This document shows positions 41,040-51,542 of a DNA stretch of 64,000 nt, piece by piece (the stretch's first letter is position 1; the number at the start of each line of letters is the position of its first letter). The notes beneath the pieces were generated by a model that was given only the letters and a program-made list of their open reading frames with translations, was not told the origin of the DNA and did no database searches. A program made the position numbers and the translations under genes. The stretch is from Oscillospiraceae bacterium (GTDB lineage: Bacteria; Bacillota; Clostridia; Oscillospirales; Ruminococcaceae): assembly GCA_014799395.1 (NCBI GenBank), contig JAAVID010000013.1, positions 57,335 through 121,334 of the forward strand, read 5' to 3'.

Positions 41040-41262
41040 TAAAGTTTGGAAGAATTCTGCCGATATTCAATGTAAGAGGTAAGAATCGTACGTTTACGGT
41101 TCTTCTCTGATCGAAAGGTGTTCCCAACAGGGAGCGCAATATGCAGACCGTACAGACGTTACAAGAGCTTCTTGGACGGCAGTCTTTCAATAGACAGCGT
41201 TTGTACGGGAATGAATTATCAGCCGCGGGTTCTTTAAAATCTGCGGCTTTGCTTTTTGGAGG
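41040..41262 (+). ncRNA. Candidate structured leader RNA with terminal hairpin upstream of folA (class unknown)
   Basis: TATAAT at 41028; hairpins AGAGGTAAGAATCGTA/TACGGTTCTTCTCT, GTTCCC/GGGAGC, CCGTACAGACG/CGTTTGTACGG; terminator-like AGCCGC…GCGGCTTTGCTTTTT next to the RBS. Confidence 0.45.
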
Positions 41263-41272
41263 AATGGAAAAT

Positions 41273-41770
41273 ATGACGCTTATACTTGTAATGGACAACG
41301 ACTGCGCTATCGGCAGAAACGGCGGGCTTCTCTGCCGCCTGCCCGAGGATATGAAGAATTTCCGCGCGGTCACTTTGAACTCCACCGTGATAATGGGAAG
41401 AAAGACCTACGAGAGCTTTCCCAAGCGCCCCCTGCCCGACCGCGAAAATCTCGTGCTTTCGCGGAGCGCAAAGTCGCTTGACGGCGCAAAGGTCTTTGCC
41501 GACATCGACAGCCTTATGGAGTACGTCAAAACGGTGAGCAACAAGGTTTTCGTCATCGGCGGCGGCGAAGTCTACAAACAGCTCGCGCCGTACTGCGACG
41601 AAGCGCTGATAACGCGCCTGTACGAAAATATGGGCGGCGACGTATTCTTCGAGGACATAGAGCACGACCCCGACTGGGAGCTCACCGATTCGAGCTTTGT
41701 CATTGAAACCGGCGCGAAAAATATTCGGTTACTGCGTTTTGTACGAAAGAACAAATTAAACAAAGAGTAA
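41273..41770 (+). CDS. folA: Dihydrofolate reductase (ORF track start 41141 is probably within the leader)
   Basis: MTLILVMDNDCAIGRNGGLLCRLPEDMKNFRAVT…VIMGRKTYESFPKRPLPDRENLVLSR; GGAGG 10 nt upstream. Confidence 0.93.
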   Translation: MTLILVMDNDCAIGRNGGLLCRLPEDMKNFRAVTLNSTVIMGRKTYESFPKRPLPDRENLVLSRSAKSLDGAKVFADIDSLMEYVKTVSNKVFVIGGGEVYKQLAPYCDEALITRLYENMGGDVFFEDIEHDPDWELTDSSFVIETGAKNIRLLRFVRKNKLNKE

Positions 41771-41797
41771 TATCGCAACGAAATATAACAAAAAATA

Positions 41798-41826
41798 AAG
41801 GCTGTGCAACTAAATGCACAGCCTTA
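41798..41826. terminator. Bidirectional terminator between folA and pckA
   Basis: AAGGCTGTGC-AACTAAAT-GCACAGCCTT with flanking A/T runs. Confidence 0.85.
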
Positions 41827-41846
41827 TTTCTTTTAACAGTCGTTAA

Positions 41847-43451
41847 TTAGAGCTGAGGACCTGCGGGAACAAGAGCCTTACCTGCGGGGTTGCCCTCGTA
41901 CTTAGCAAAGTTCTTAACGAATCTCTGTGCGAGATCCTTAGCCTTTTCGTCCCAATCGGCAGCGTTTGCGTAGGTGTCGCGGGGATCGAGGATACCGGTG
42001 TCAACGCCCTTGAGCTCGGTGGGGATCTCAAAGTTGAAGTAAGGGAGCTTCTTGGTGGGCGCGTTGTTGATGTCGCCGTTGAGGATAGCGTCAATAATGC
42101 CGCGTGTGTCCTTAATGGAGATACGCTTGCCCGTGCCGTTCCAGCCGGTGTTTACGAGGTAAGCCTTAGCGCCGCTCTGCTGCATTCTCTTAACGAGCTC
42201 CTCAGCGTACTTTGTGGGGTGCAGCTCGAGGAATGCCTGACCGAAGCAAGCGGAGAATGTAGGAGTAGGCTCGGTAATGCCGCGCTCCGTACCCGCGAGC
42301 TTAGCGGTAAAGCCCGAGAGGAAGTAGTACTGCGTCTGCTCGGGAGTGAGTATGGAAACGGGCGGCAGAACGCCGAACGCGTCAGCGGACAGGAAGATAA
42401 CGTTCTTAGCCGCGGGAGCGGAAGAAACGGGTCTTACGATATTCTGAATGTGATCGATCGGATAAGATACACGGGTATTCTCGGTAACGCTCTTGTCCTT
42501 GAAGTCGATCTTGCCGTTAGCGTCGAGAGTAACGTTCTCAAGCAGCGCGTTTCTCTTGATAGCGTTGTAAATATCGGGCTCGGAATCCTTATCGAGGTCG
42601 ATTACCTTAGCGTAGCAGCCGCCCTCGAAGTTGAATACGCCGTTGTCGTCCCAGCCGTGCTCGTCGTCGCCGATAAGCAGACGCTTGGGATCGGTAGACA
42701 GCGTGGTCTTGCCGGTACCGGACAGACCGAAGAAGATAGCGGTGTTCTTGCCGTCCATATCGGTGTTAGCGGAGCAGTGCATGGAAGCAATGCCCTTAAG
42801 CGGCAGATAGTAGTTCATCATCGAGAACATACCCTTCTTCATCTCGCCGCCGTACCAGGTGTTGATGATGACCTGCTCACGGGAAGTGATGTTGAAGATA
42901 ACCGCGGTCTCGGAGTTAAGACCGAGCTCCTTGTAGTTCTCAACCTTAGCCTTGGAAGCGTTGTAAACAACGAAATCCGGCTCAAAGCTCTCAAGCTCCT
43001 CCGCGGTGGGCTTGATGAACATATTCTCAACGAAGTGAGCCTGCCAAGCTACCTCCATAATGAAGCGGATAGCCATTCTTGTGTCCTTGTTAGCGCCGCA
43101 GAAAGCGTCAACTACATACAGCTTCTTGCCCGAGAGCTCCTTCTTAGCGATCTCCTTGCAAGCGTCCCAAGCCTCCTTGGTAGCGGGGTGGTTGTCGTTC
43201 TTGTACTCGTCGGAGGTCCACCAAACGGTGTCCTTGGAGTTCTCGTCCATAACGATGAACTTATCCTTAGGCGAACGGCCCGTGTAAACGCCCGTCATAA
43301 CGTTTACAGCGCCCAGCTCGCTCTCCTGACCCTTATCGTAGCCCGTAAGGGAGGGATCAAGCTCCGCCTTGTACAAGTCCTCGTAAGAGGGGTTGTAAAC
43401 AACTTCTGTCGTACCGGTAATGCCGTACTTCGTCAAATCGATCTTGCTCAT
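41847..43451 (-). CDS. pckA: Phosphoenolpyruvate carboxykinase (ATP)
   Basis: [45 protein letters not shown]… region. Confidence 0.97.
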   Translation of the reverse strand: MSKIDLTKYGITGTTEVVYNPSYEDLYKAELDPSLTGYDKGQESELGAVNVMTGVYTGRSPKDKFIVMDENSKDTVWWTSDEYKNDNHPATKEAWDACKEIAKKELSGKKLYVVDAFCGANKDTRMAIRFIMEVAWQAHFVENMFIKPTAEELESFEPDFVVYNASKAKVENYKELGLNSETAVIFNITSREQVIINTWYGGEMKKGMFSMMNYYLPLKGIASMHCSANTDMDGKNTAIFFGLSGTGKTTLSTDPKRLLIGDDEHGWDDNGVFNFEGGCYAKVIDLDKDSEPDIYNAIKRNALLENVTLDANGKIDFKDKSVTENTRVSYPIDHIQNIVRPVSSAPAAKNVIFLSADAFGVLPPVSILTPEQTQYYFLSGFTAKLAGTERGITEPTPTFSACFGQAFLELHPTKYAEELVKRMQQSGAKAYLVNTGWNGTGKRISIKDTRGIIDAILNGDINNAPTKKLPYFNFEIPTELKGVDTGILDPRDTYANAADWDEKAKDLAQRFVKNFAKYEGNPAGKALVPAGPQL

Positions 43452-43718
43452 TGGAAATTACCTCGTTTCATAAAATTTTTACAAGGATCTCACGCCGCGG
43501 ATAACACGCACGCAAAAACCTTTCCACAAATAACATTATACACGATATTTTTCAAGTTGTCAAGGAAATTTCTCAAATTTTGAGAAATTTTTACTTGAAT
43601 TTATAGCAAATATATACAAATATATGCCGATATATCAAAAAAGCATAGCAAAAGCGGAGCATTGCAAGGAACGCTCCGCTTGTTTGGAAAAAGAGGATCG
43701 ATTTATGATCTTGTTGAT

Positions 43719-44513
43719 TTACTTCTTCTTGCGTGCGGCGATGACCGCGCCTGCCGCGAGGACTGCCGTGCCGATTGCCGCGGCAACGCCCGTCACGCCC
43801 GTGTCGACGTTGGTCGGCTGGGTCACGGTCGGCTCGGCGGTTGCGGGCTCGGAAGCGGGTTCACTCGCGGGTTCGGAGCTGGTCGGCTCGCTTGCGGGTT
43901 CGCTGACGGGCTCGGAGCTTTCGGGCTCGGAAACGGGCTCGCTTGCGGCAGGTTCCTGCTCTTTACCGTCATCTATTGCCTGCCAATCGATTGCACTGCG
44001 CTCAATATGACTCTGCTCAGCAACTTCGCCGTTGCTGGCATAGTTCTTTATCTTCATTTGACCGTTATCCATATAACCGCCGGCGAACCATACCACGCCT
44101 GTACTGTAATTCATAAAATCGGCGAGGTTTTCATTACTGCTGTCAATATTTACCATAAAACCGATCTCGCCGTTATTAAATTCAAGCGCATTGCAGGTCA
44201 GCTCTCCGTAATTGTTAGTTGTGTTATCTGTTATACTGCATTCGGCTGTATCTGTTTTTCTGTAATAGTTTATTACGATAAATTTATCGTTCATTCCGCT
44301 GTCATTTTCAAAATGCAGCTCTAACATGATAACGGGAGTTTCGGGGTCGTTGAACACGACCTGCGGTATTCCTGTCAGACGCAGATAGTACTTTTCGCTA
44401 TCGTTTTTGTTGTTTAAGCCGCTGATTTGATAATCAGCACTGGCGGTCACCGCCATACTTGTCATAACCGCCGCCGCTGCAAAGCAGGAAACGGCTTTCT
44501 TAAAAATGTTCAT
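43719..44513 (-). CDS. Secreted surface protein with (SEPASEP)-type repeats and C-terminal TM/KKK anchor
   Basis: Signal peptide; Pro/Glu/Ser repeats; C-terminus NVDTGVTGVAAAIGTAVLAAGAVIAARKKK. Confidence 0.7.
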   Translation of the reverse strand: MNIFKKAVSCFAAAAVMTSMAVTASADYQISGLNNKNDSEKYYLRLTGIPQVVFNDPETPVIMLELHFENDSGMNDKFIVINYYRKTDTAECSITDNTTNNYGELTCNALEFNNGEIGFMVNIDSSNENLADFMNYSTGVVWFAGGYMDNGQMKIKNYASNGEVAEQSHIERSAIDWQAIDDGKEQEPAASEPVSEPESSEPVSEPASEPTSSEPASEPASEPATAEPTVTQPTNVDTGVTGVAAAIGTAVLAAGAVIAARKKK

Positions 44514-44565
44514 AATTTTTCTCCTTTGACTTGCATTTTGTCCCCCAAACGGACAAAATTATAAT

Positions 44566-44581
44566 TAGACCATTTGGTCTA
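44566..44581. promoter_or_regulatory. 16-bp perfect palindrome TAGACCATTTGGTCTA in divergent intergenic region; second partial site AGACCATTTGG at 44615
   Basis: Direct reading; lies between 43719-44513(-) and the HTH gene 44661(+). Confidence 0.65.
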
Positions 44582-44660
44582 GTAGAATTATAGCACAAAT
44601 AGTCGGACTTGTCAAGACCATTTGGACGAATTATTTTAAAATATTTTAAGAGGTGAGAAA

Positions 44661-44993
44661 ATGAACAGATTGAAAGAACTTCGGGAATTCCACGCGCTTA
44701 CACAGCAGCAATGCGCAAAAATCGCATATATTTCCTCAAGAGCCTACGAACGCTACGAAAAAGGCGAGCGCGTTCTTCCGCTCGACACGGCGATATATTT
44801 CGCCAAATACTACAAGGTAAGTCTGGACTACATCTCGGGTCTCACCGACGAGCCGTCTCCCCCAAACGGTCGAACCCCCGACCCGACCGACGACCTCGAC
44901 AAGATCGACCCGCAATTACTGTTCGCGTTAAAACGCACCCCCGAAAAACAGCAGAAGCTGCTGGCAAATTTTCTCAACTCCATTATAAAATAA
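44661..44993 (+). CDS. XRE-family HTH transcriptional regulator
   Basis: MNRLKELREFHALTQQQCAKIAYISSRAYERYEKGERVLPLDTAIYFAKYYKVSLDYISGLTD. Confidence 0.9.
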   Translation: MNRLKELREFHALTQQQCAKIAYISSRAYERYEKGERVLPLDTAIYFAKYYKVSLDYISGLTDEPSPPNGRTPDPTDDLDKIDPQLLFALKRTPEKQQKLLANFLNSIIK

Positions 44994-45030
44994 AAAAACG
45001 CAAAGCAGCGCCTTGCGTTACAATATAAAA

Positions 45031-45064
45031 CATTATGCCCCCGCGTTTCCGCAGGGGCATAATG
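45031..45064 (+). terminator. Hairpin CATTATGCCCC…GGGGCATAATG
   Basis: Perfect inverted repeat downstream of HTH gene; no strong T-run. Confidence 0.5.
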
Positions 45065-45208
45065 TTGGTTTGGTTGGTAATTATATGAAAAGGGTGGTTG
45101 GCATATTCAAAAGCACTTCCGTGCTATGTTACATATTTTAACAGTTCTGTATGATACTTGTAAGTTACTTTTGTGAAATGTTTGTGAAATTTATTCGCGA
45201 ATGAGCAA

Positions 45209-45550
45209 TTATATATTCTGCCCGAACTTGCGCAGAACATCGCGCATTAAGTCCTTGTCGACCGACCACAGCTTGGTCTTTCCGCGCGGGAGATCGTCAA
45301 CGCGGTATTCAAAGCGTATAAAGATCTCACTGTAATCCTCTCTGTAATAAAAGATACACAGCAGATATTTTTCCTTAGTCGCGTAATAATTAACGGGAGT
45401 ATAGCCGAGCACCGCGCGAATATCGCCGTCAAGCGCCGCCTCGACCTGCTTTAACGGCACCGCCTCAAACTGCACTTTCTTGGTGAGCGGCATACCCTCG
45501 ACGCGCCTATCCTCCTCGGTCTTAACGTTTTTCTTAAACAGTCCGAACAT
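45209..45550 (-). CDS. Hypothetical protein (113 aa)
   Basis: ORF with RBS AAAGGGATCTG upstream on minus strand. Confidence 0.6.
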   Translation of the reverse strand: MFGLFKKNVKTEEDRRVEGMPLTKKVQFEAVPLKQVEAALDGDIRAVLGYTPVNYYATKEKYLLCIFYYREDYSEIFIRFEYRVDDLPRGKTKLWSVDKDLMRDVLRKFGQNI

Positions 45551-45910
45551 AACAGATCCCTTTCACATTATTTAATATTTTAATTATAACATAATATTAA
45601 AGGTTTTGCAATATTCTATTTATGATACAATTAAATATGTCAAAACTCCGCTGCAGAAAACGTTTTTCCAAACAACGCCCTCATTTTTATAAGGCGTGTT
45701 CCAAGGGCGGAGCCCCCGCACCCTCTCCCCGCTCTCGAAGAGCGCTGCCCCGAAATATTTATTACCCAAATCAATAACCCCCTTTTACATCGCTGTATAA
45801 AATTGCCAATTATAGCCTATAATAAATATAAATTTTTGTGCTAACCTACAATTTTTCTCAAAAAATACGCAATACCCCTTGATTTTTTTTAAATATGGGT
45901 TAAAATATAA

Positions 45911-45937
45911 TTAGCACTCGGGAAATAAGAGTGCTAA
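45911..45937 (+). promoter_or_regulatory. CIRCE element (HrcA operator)
   Basis: TTAGCACTC-N9-GAGTGCTAA exact consensus upstream of groES. Confidence 0.97.
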
Positions 45938-45978
45938 CACCAGGCTGTACACATTATTTAATTCAGGAGGAAATATAT

Positions 45979-46470
45979 ATGACGATCAGACCTTTAGCAG
46001 ACAGAGTAGTTATCAAGTCGGTCGAGGCGGAGGAGACCACCAAGAGCGGAATTATCCTTACCGCCGCGGCTCAGGAAAAGCCCTCTATCGCCGAAGTCGT
46101 TGCGGTAGGACCCGGCGGCACGGTTGACGGCAAGGAAGTTGAAATGTTCGTCAAGGTCGGCGACAAAGTCCTTATCAGCAAGTATTCGGGCACCGAGGTC
46201 AAGGTTGACGGTGTAGAGTACTCTATCGTAAGACAGGACGATATTCTCGCGGTAGTTGAGGAGGGCATAGCGGCTTCCGCGCCCAAGGCTCCCAAGCCCG
46301 CGGCTAAAACCGAGACAAAGCCCGCCGCAAAGAAGCCCGGCAGAAAGCCCGCCGCTAAGACCGAAACAAAGACCGCTGCTAAAAAGCCCGGCAGAAAACC
46401 CGCCGCTAAAACAGCGGAAGCTCCCGCGCGCAAAAAGCCCGGCAGAAAGCCCAAGACCGCAAGTAATTAA
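45979..46470 (+). CDS. groES: GroES co-chaperonin with unusual Lys/Pro/Ala-rich C-terminal extension
   Basis: MTIRPLADRVVIKSVEAEETTKSGIILTAAAQEKPSIAEVVAVGPGG…; tail with three KKPGRKP motifs; start 45979 after AGGAGG. Confidence 0.95.
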   Translation: MTIRPLADRVVIKSVEAEETTKSGIILTAAAQEKPSIAEVVAVGPGGTVDGKEVEMFVKVGDKVLISKYSGTEVKVDGVEYSIVRQDDILAVVEEGIAASAPKAPKPAAKTETKPAAKKPGRKPAAKTETKTAAKKPGRKPAAKTAEAPARKKPGRKPKTASN

Positions 46471-46481
46471 ATAAACATTAG

Positions 46482-48122
<1,641 letters not shown>

Positions 48123-48135
48123 TCTAATCACAACG

Positions 48136-48168
48136 ACAGGCTGTGTTTAAAAGCGCAGCCTGTTTTTT
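48136..48168 (+). terminator. Terminator of groESL
   Basis: ACAGGCTGTG…GCGCAGCCTGTTTTTTG. Confidence 0.85.
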
Positions 48169-48364
48169 GTTCGGCGGCTAATATTCAATTTTCAAAGGAA
48201 CTTTTCCCATTTCCGTTAGCCGTAATTTGTTTTAAACATTTCACCGAGACGATCTCCTTTGAGATTTATAACGCTGCGGTGAAGAGTATCCGAAAAGACT
48301 TTCCCCCTCTTGCGAGGTTCACTGACGTCGCCGCGAGTGGCAAGACCCGTTGAAATTGTCTTCC

Positions 48365-48548
48365 GGCAACACCACACAATTATTGTCGGCGGTTGCTTGC
48401 ATATTTTCCGCCATATTGCACAATTCGTCCTAGCACGCATTATGCGCTGTGCGCAAAACGCTGCATACAGCCTTGCGTCGTCCTCATTGTACAATCTGAC
48501 GAAAAATCTGTCTGCGCAACCACTCGACAATAATTGTGCAGTGTTGCC
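48365..48548. mobile_element. Palindromic MITE-like element, copy C (184 bp, diverged terminal stem)
   Basis: GGCAACACCACACAATTATTGTCG…CGACAATAATTGTGCAGTGTTGCC; core TACAGCCTTGCGTCGTCCTCATTGTACAA shared with 52581-52754. Confidence 0.8.
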
Positions 48549-48777
48549 GTATCAAGACGGTCTGTCCGAGTTGCTCTCACATCCGAGTCGGGGCTAGGTC
48601 GCCAAGTCGAGCTTGGTAGCCTTTGCGGTTTCCTTTTGCGGTTCACTTGATGCTGAATAAAGATTATCATACCGGGAGCTGCAAATTACTGCAAGTTTTA
48701 AACTTTAAATTTTTTGGCGCTCAACAGTAATATTTTTTGCTCCTTTGGAATATAATGTTCAAAAAGGAGTGAAAATT

Positions 48778-49980
48778 ATGGGAAAACTAAAGTCCGTTCT
48801 GATAGGCGCGGCGGCGCTTTGCTGTCCGTTTCTGGCGGGGACAAGCTCGGCGGCGGGGGATCTTGTGCGCTCGGCGGCGTATTATTCTACGGGGGCGTTT
48901 GCGCTGCCGGATATTGAGATCATTCCCGACAGCGTTAATAAAGCCGATACCTCCGACAGCTCAAGCAGCACGGTACCAGAGCCGGCAAACAGCGGCTACA
49001 CCTCGACTTCCTCAAGCAGTGAAACGTCCAATCCGCGCACCACGGTCACGGGGAACGCGGAGAACAGCCATCCCGATACCTCCGAGCCCGTTATTGACGA
49101 GCCGCCGCAAAAACTCGGAAAGGTGATAACGCTGAACCGTCCCGAAAGCACGGACGACACGGACTACTCGGAGTTCACAAGCAATGACGGCGAGATATAC
49201 CGCTATAATTTCGGGAAGTCAAAATCGACCGAATACATAACGCTCGGAAGCGGCGCGCAGGTGCGCAACTGCACCGATATGACGAACGCGGAGCTTGCCG
49301 AGGCAGCGAAGATAACTCCGTCGTTTGGGGAGCTTGACAGCGAACAGCCCTCGGTGCTCATTTATCACACGCATACGAGCGAGAGCTTTCTGCCGTTCGG
49401 CGACAGCTTTGACGCGGACTATCCCCTGCGCTCGGGCGACCCGTCGAGGAATATGACGGCGGTCGGCGACGCTATCTGCGACAGCCTTTCAAAGCGCGGT
49501 ATCGGCGTTGTTCACGACTGCACGGTGTATGACAGCCCTATGTTTACGGGGGCGTATTACCGTTCGGCGGACGGTATGCTTGAAATTCTCGAGAAGTACC
49601 CGAGTATCAAGATAGTGCTGGATATTCACCGCGACGGCATAATCAACGCGGACGGCTCGCTGGACGCTCCTATCGCCGAAATAGACGGCAAAAACGCCGC
49701 GCAGTTTATGATAATCACGGGCTGCGACGACGGCGAAATGGATATGCCCGATTATATGGAGAATTTCAAGCTGGCGTGTCTGCTCCAGAACTGCGCGGAG
49801 GAGGCGTATCCCGATCTGGCGAGGGCGGTGCTTTTCGACTATCGGAACTACAATCAGAGCCTGTCGACGGGGGCGCTGCTGATAGAGGTAGGCAGTCACG
49901 GGAACTCGCTTGACGAGGCTTTGTATACGGGAGAGCTGCTGGGGAATATCATTGCGGACGCTCTGGAGAGAGGTGAATAA
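48778..49980 (+). CDS. spoIIP: Stage II sporulation protein P (SpoIIP)-like amidase/endopeptidase
   Basis: VLIYHTHTSESFLPF…AVGDAICDSLSKRGIGVVHD…IKIVLDIHRDGI…LIEVGSHGNSLDEA. Confidence 0.9.
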   Translation: MGKLKSVLIGAAALCCPFLAGTSSAAGDLVRSAAYYSTGAFALPDIEIIPDSVNKADTSDSSSSTVPEPANSGYTSTSSSSETSNPRTTVTGNAENSHPDTSEPVIDEPPQKLGKVITLNRPESTDDTDYSEFTSNDGEIYRYNFGKSKSTEYITLGSGAQVRNCTDMTNAELAEAAKITPSFGELDSEQPSVLIYHTHTSESFLPFGDSFDADYPLRSGDPSRNMTAVGDAICDSLSKRGIGVVHDCTVYDSPMFTGAYYRSADGMLEILEKYPSIKIVLDIHRDGIINADGSLDAPIAEIDGKNAAQFMIITGCDDGEMDMPDYMENFKLACLLQNCAEEAYPDLARAVLFDYRNYNQSLSTGALLIEVGSHGNSLDEALYTGELLGNIIADALERGE

Positions 49981-49987
49981 CATATAC

Positions 49988-50020
49988 AAAATGCGGTGTA
50001 TCGCTACACCGCATTTTTTT
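49988..50020 (+). terminator. Terminator of spoIIP-like gene
   Basis: AAAATGCGGTGTA-TCGC-TACACCGCATTTTTTT. Confidence 0.9.
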
Positions 50021-51482
50021 ATTTTCCCTTTTGCCTTTCCATTCCCTTGCGTATCAGCTCGAACGGCAGGTCCTCCGTTTTTATGGCGTGGCGGAACCTC
50101 GGGTATAAGTATTGGTACTTTATTATTCCGTAGTTTGTCGTTATTTCCACATTGTAGCCGTTATCGAACCACAGGAATTTCAGCTTGGAATAGGATATTC
50201 CCGCGACCTCGTGATAGTAGATGTGCTCTTCGGGCTTGTTTTTCGCCGTGACGACGAACTCTCTGCCGTTGGCTTTGTAAGAGCGTTCGCTGCCTTGACG
50301 TATACATTTGATAATAATCAGCGCGATTATCAGCATGATCAATGCGGGAACTTCCAATACCGTTCCCATCAACCCCGTTGCGATGACGGTTTTAAGCGTT
50401 GCAATTGTCAGATACGCAGTCGCCGCCAACAGCAGCACGACAATTATCCAAAGAATAACGGTCAATGGATTGGGTAACGGAACGTGGAACGTTCCTCTGC
50501 CTTGTATGTCGTCGAGGAGGAGCTCTCTGCCGTCCTCGGCAATGTAGGTCTCGCCCACCGTGACTACCTTGCCGTCCTTGCCTACTGTCGGCATATCTGC
50601 CGCGTATCCGCCGACTGTGGGGGAGACCTTTTCCATTACCTTAGCCACGTCATAGCCGCCCTCTACGCCCTCGGGGATAACGGGAGCGTTTGCCGCGCGG
50701 GCTTCCTGCTCGGCGCGGTAGGCTCTTACGGCGCGGGCAGTGTTGCGGTCGTCGTTGGCGAGGCTTACGCCCGGCATTTCCGCGTCCTTTCCGAGCAGCT
50801 CAGCCATTCTGTCGTAGACGTCCTTTTTGCGCGATTGGGCTTTGGCGATGTCCTCGGCGAGTATGGGGCGGTTGCTTTCTCCTACGGAGTTTATGCCCGC
50901 CTGTTTTAAGCGCTGTTCGTTATATTCGGCGTTGCGGAGCATTTCGGCGCGTTCGCGGATAATGTAAAACGGGGTGTTCTTTTCGGACAGGAATCCGTCA
51001 AATGCGATAGAGTAGCTCTCGTCGGCGCCGTTTACTCTTACGGTAACGTCATAACCGCAGACCTTGCCCAATGATGAGATCGGGATAAAATGAACCTGCT
51101 GCACTTCTCTGTAATAAATGGTGTGATTGTCGCCGCCTATGGTGAGTATCATTTTTTCGTCGTTGGCAACGTATTTGCATTTGATGCCGTTTGAGAGTGT
51201 GCGTATGCTGAGCGCCGCGACAACTATGCAGGCAAGGGCGATCGCCGCGAGAATGCCGACTGCCATGATCGCGAACAGCAGATCGCTGCCGGGCAATGAC
51301 GGGACAGCTTCGCGGTAGACCCTCAGACCTACGATAACGGATATGGCGATTATGACTATCGTCGCGGCGATTATCAGCGCTTTGACTATGTGCGCGCCTT
51401 TGTAGGGGGCTTGGAATTCGCCGCTTTCGCTGAAGCCGAAGCGGCCGCGGTCGTTTGGATTTATATAGTTTTTGCCTGTCAT
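50019..51482 (-). CDS. Membrane protein with internally duplicated TM + YcxB-like domain (487 aa)
   Basis: TM segments; two alignable halves (see findings). Confidence 0.6.
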   Translation of the reverse strand: MTGKNYINPNDRGRFGFSESGEFQAPYKGAHIVKALIIAATIVIIAISVIVGLRVYREAVPSLPGSDLLFAIMAVGILAAIALACIVVAALSIRTLSNGIKCKYVANDEKMILTIGGDNHTIYYREVQQVHFIPISSLGKVCGYDVTVRVNGADESYSIAFDGFLSEKNTPFYIIRERAEMLRNAEYNEQRLKQAGINSVGESNRPILAEDIAKAQSRKKDVYDRMAELLGKDAEMPGVSLANDDRNTARAVRAYRAEQEARAANAPVIPEGVEGGYDVAKVMEKVSPTVGGYAADMPTVGKDGKVVTVGETYIAEDGRELLLDDIQGRGTFHVPLPNPLTVILWIIVVLLLAATAYLTIATLKTVIATGLMGTVLEVPALIMLIIALIIIKCIRQGSERSYKANGREFVVTAKNKPEEHIYYHEVAGISYSKLKFLWFDNGYNVEITTNYGIIKYQYLYPRFRHAIKTEDLPFELIRKGMERQKGK

Positions 51483-51542
51483 TCGGGGAACTCCTTTCGG
51501 GTTTGGATTTAAAATATATCGGAATTTACAGAGGAAGAATAA

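Noticed and set aside
41040-41262. 6S RNA or THF riboswitch identity for the folA leader
   Set aside because: Helices are serial rather than one long closing stem as in 6S RNA, and the THF riboswitch consensus is not present by eye.
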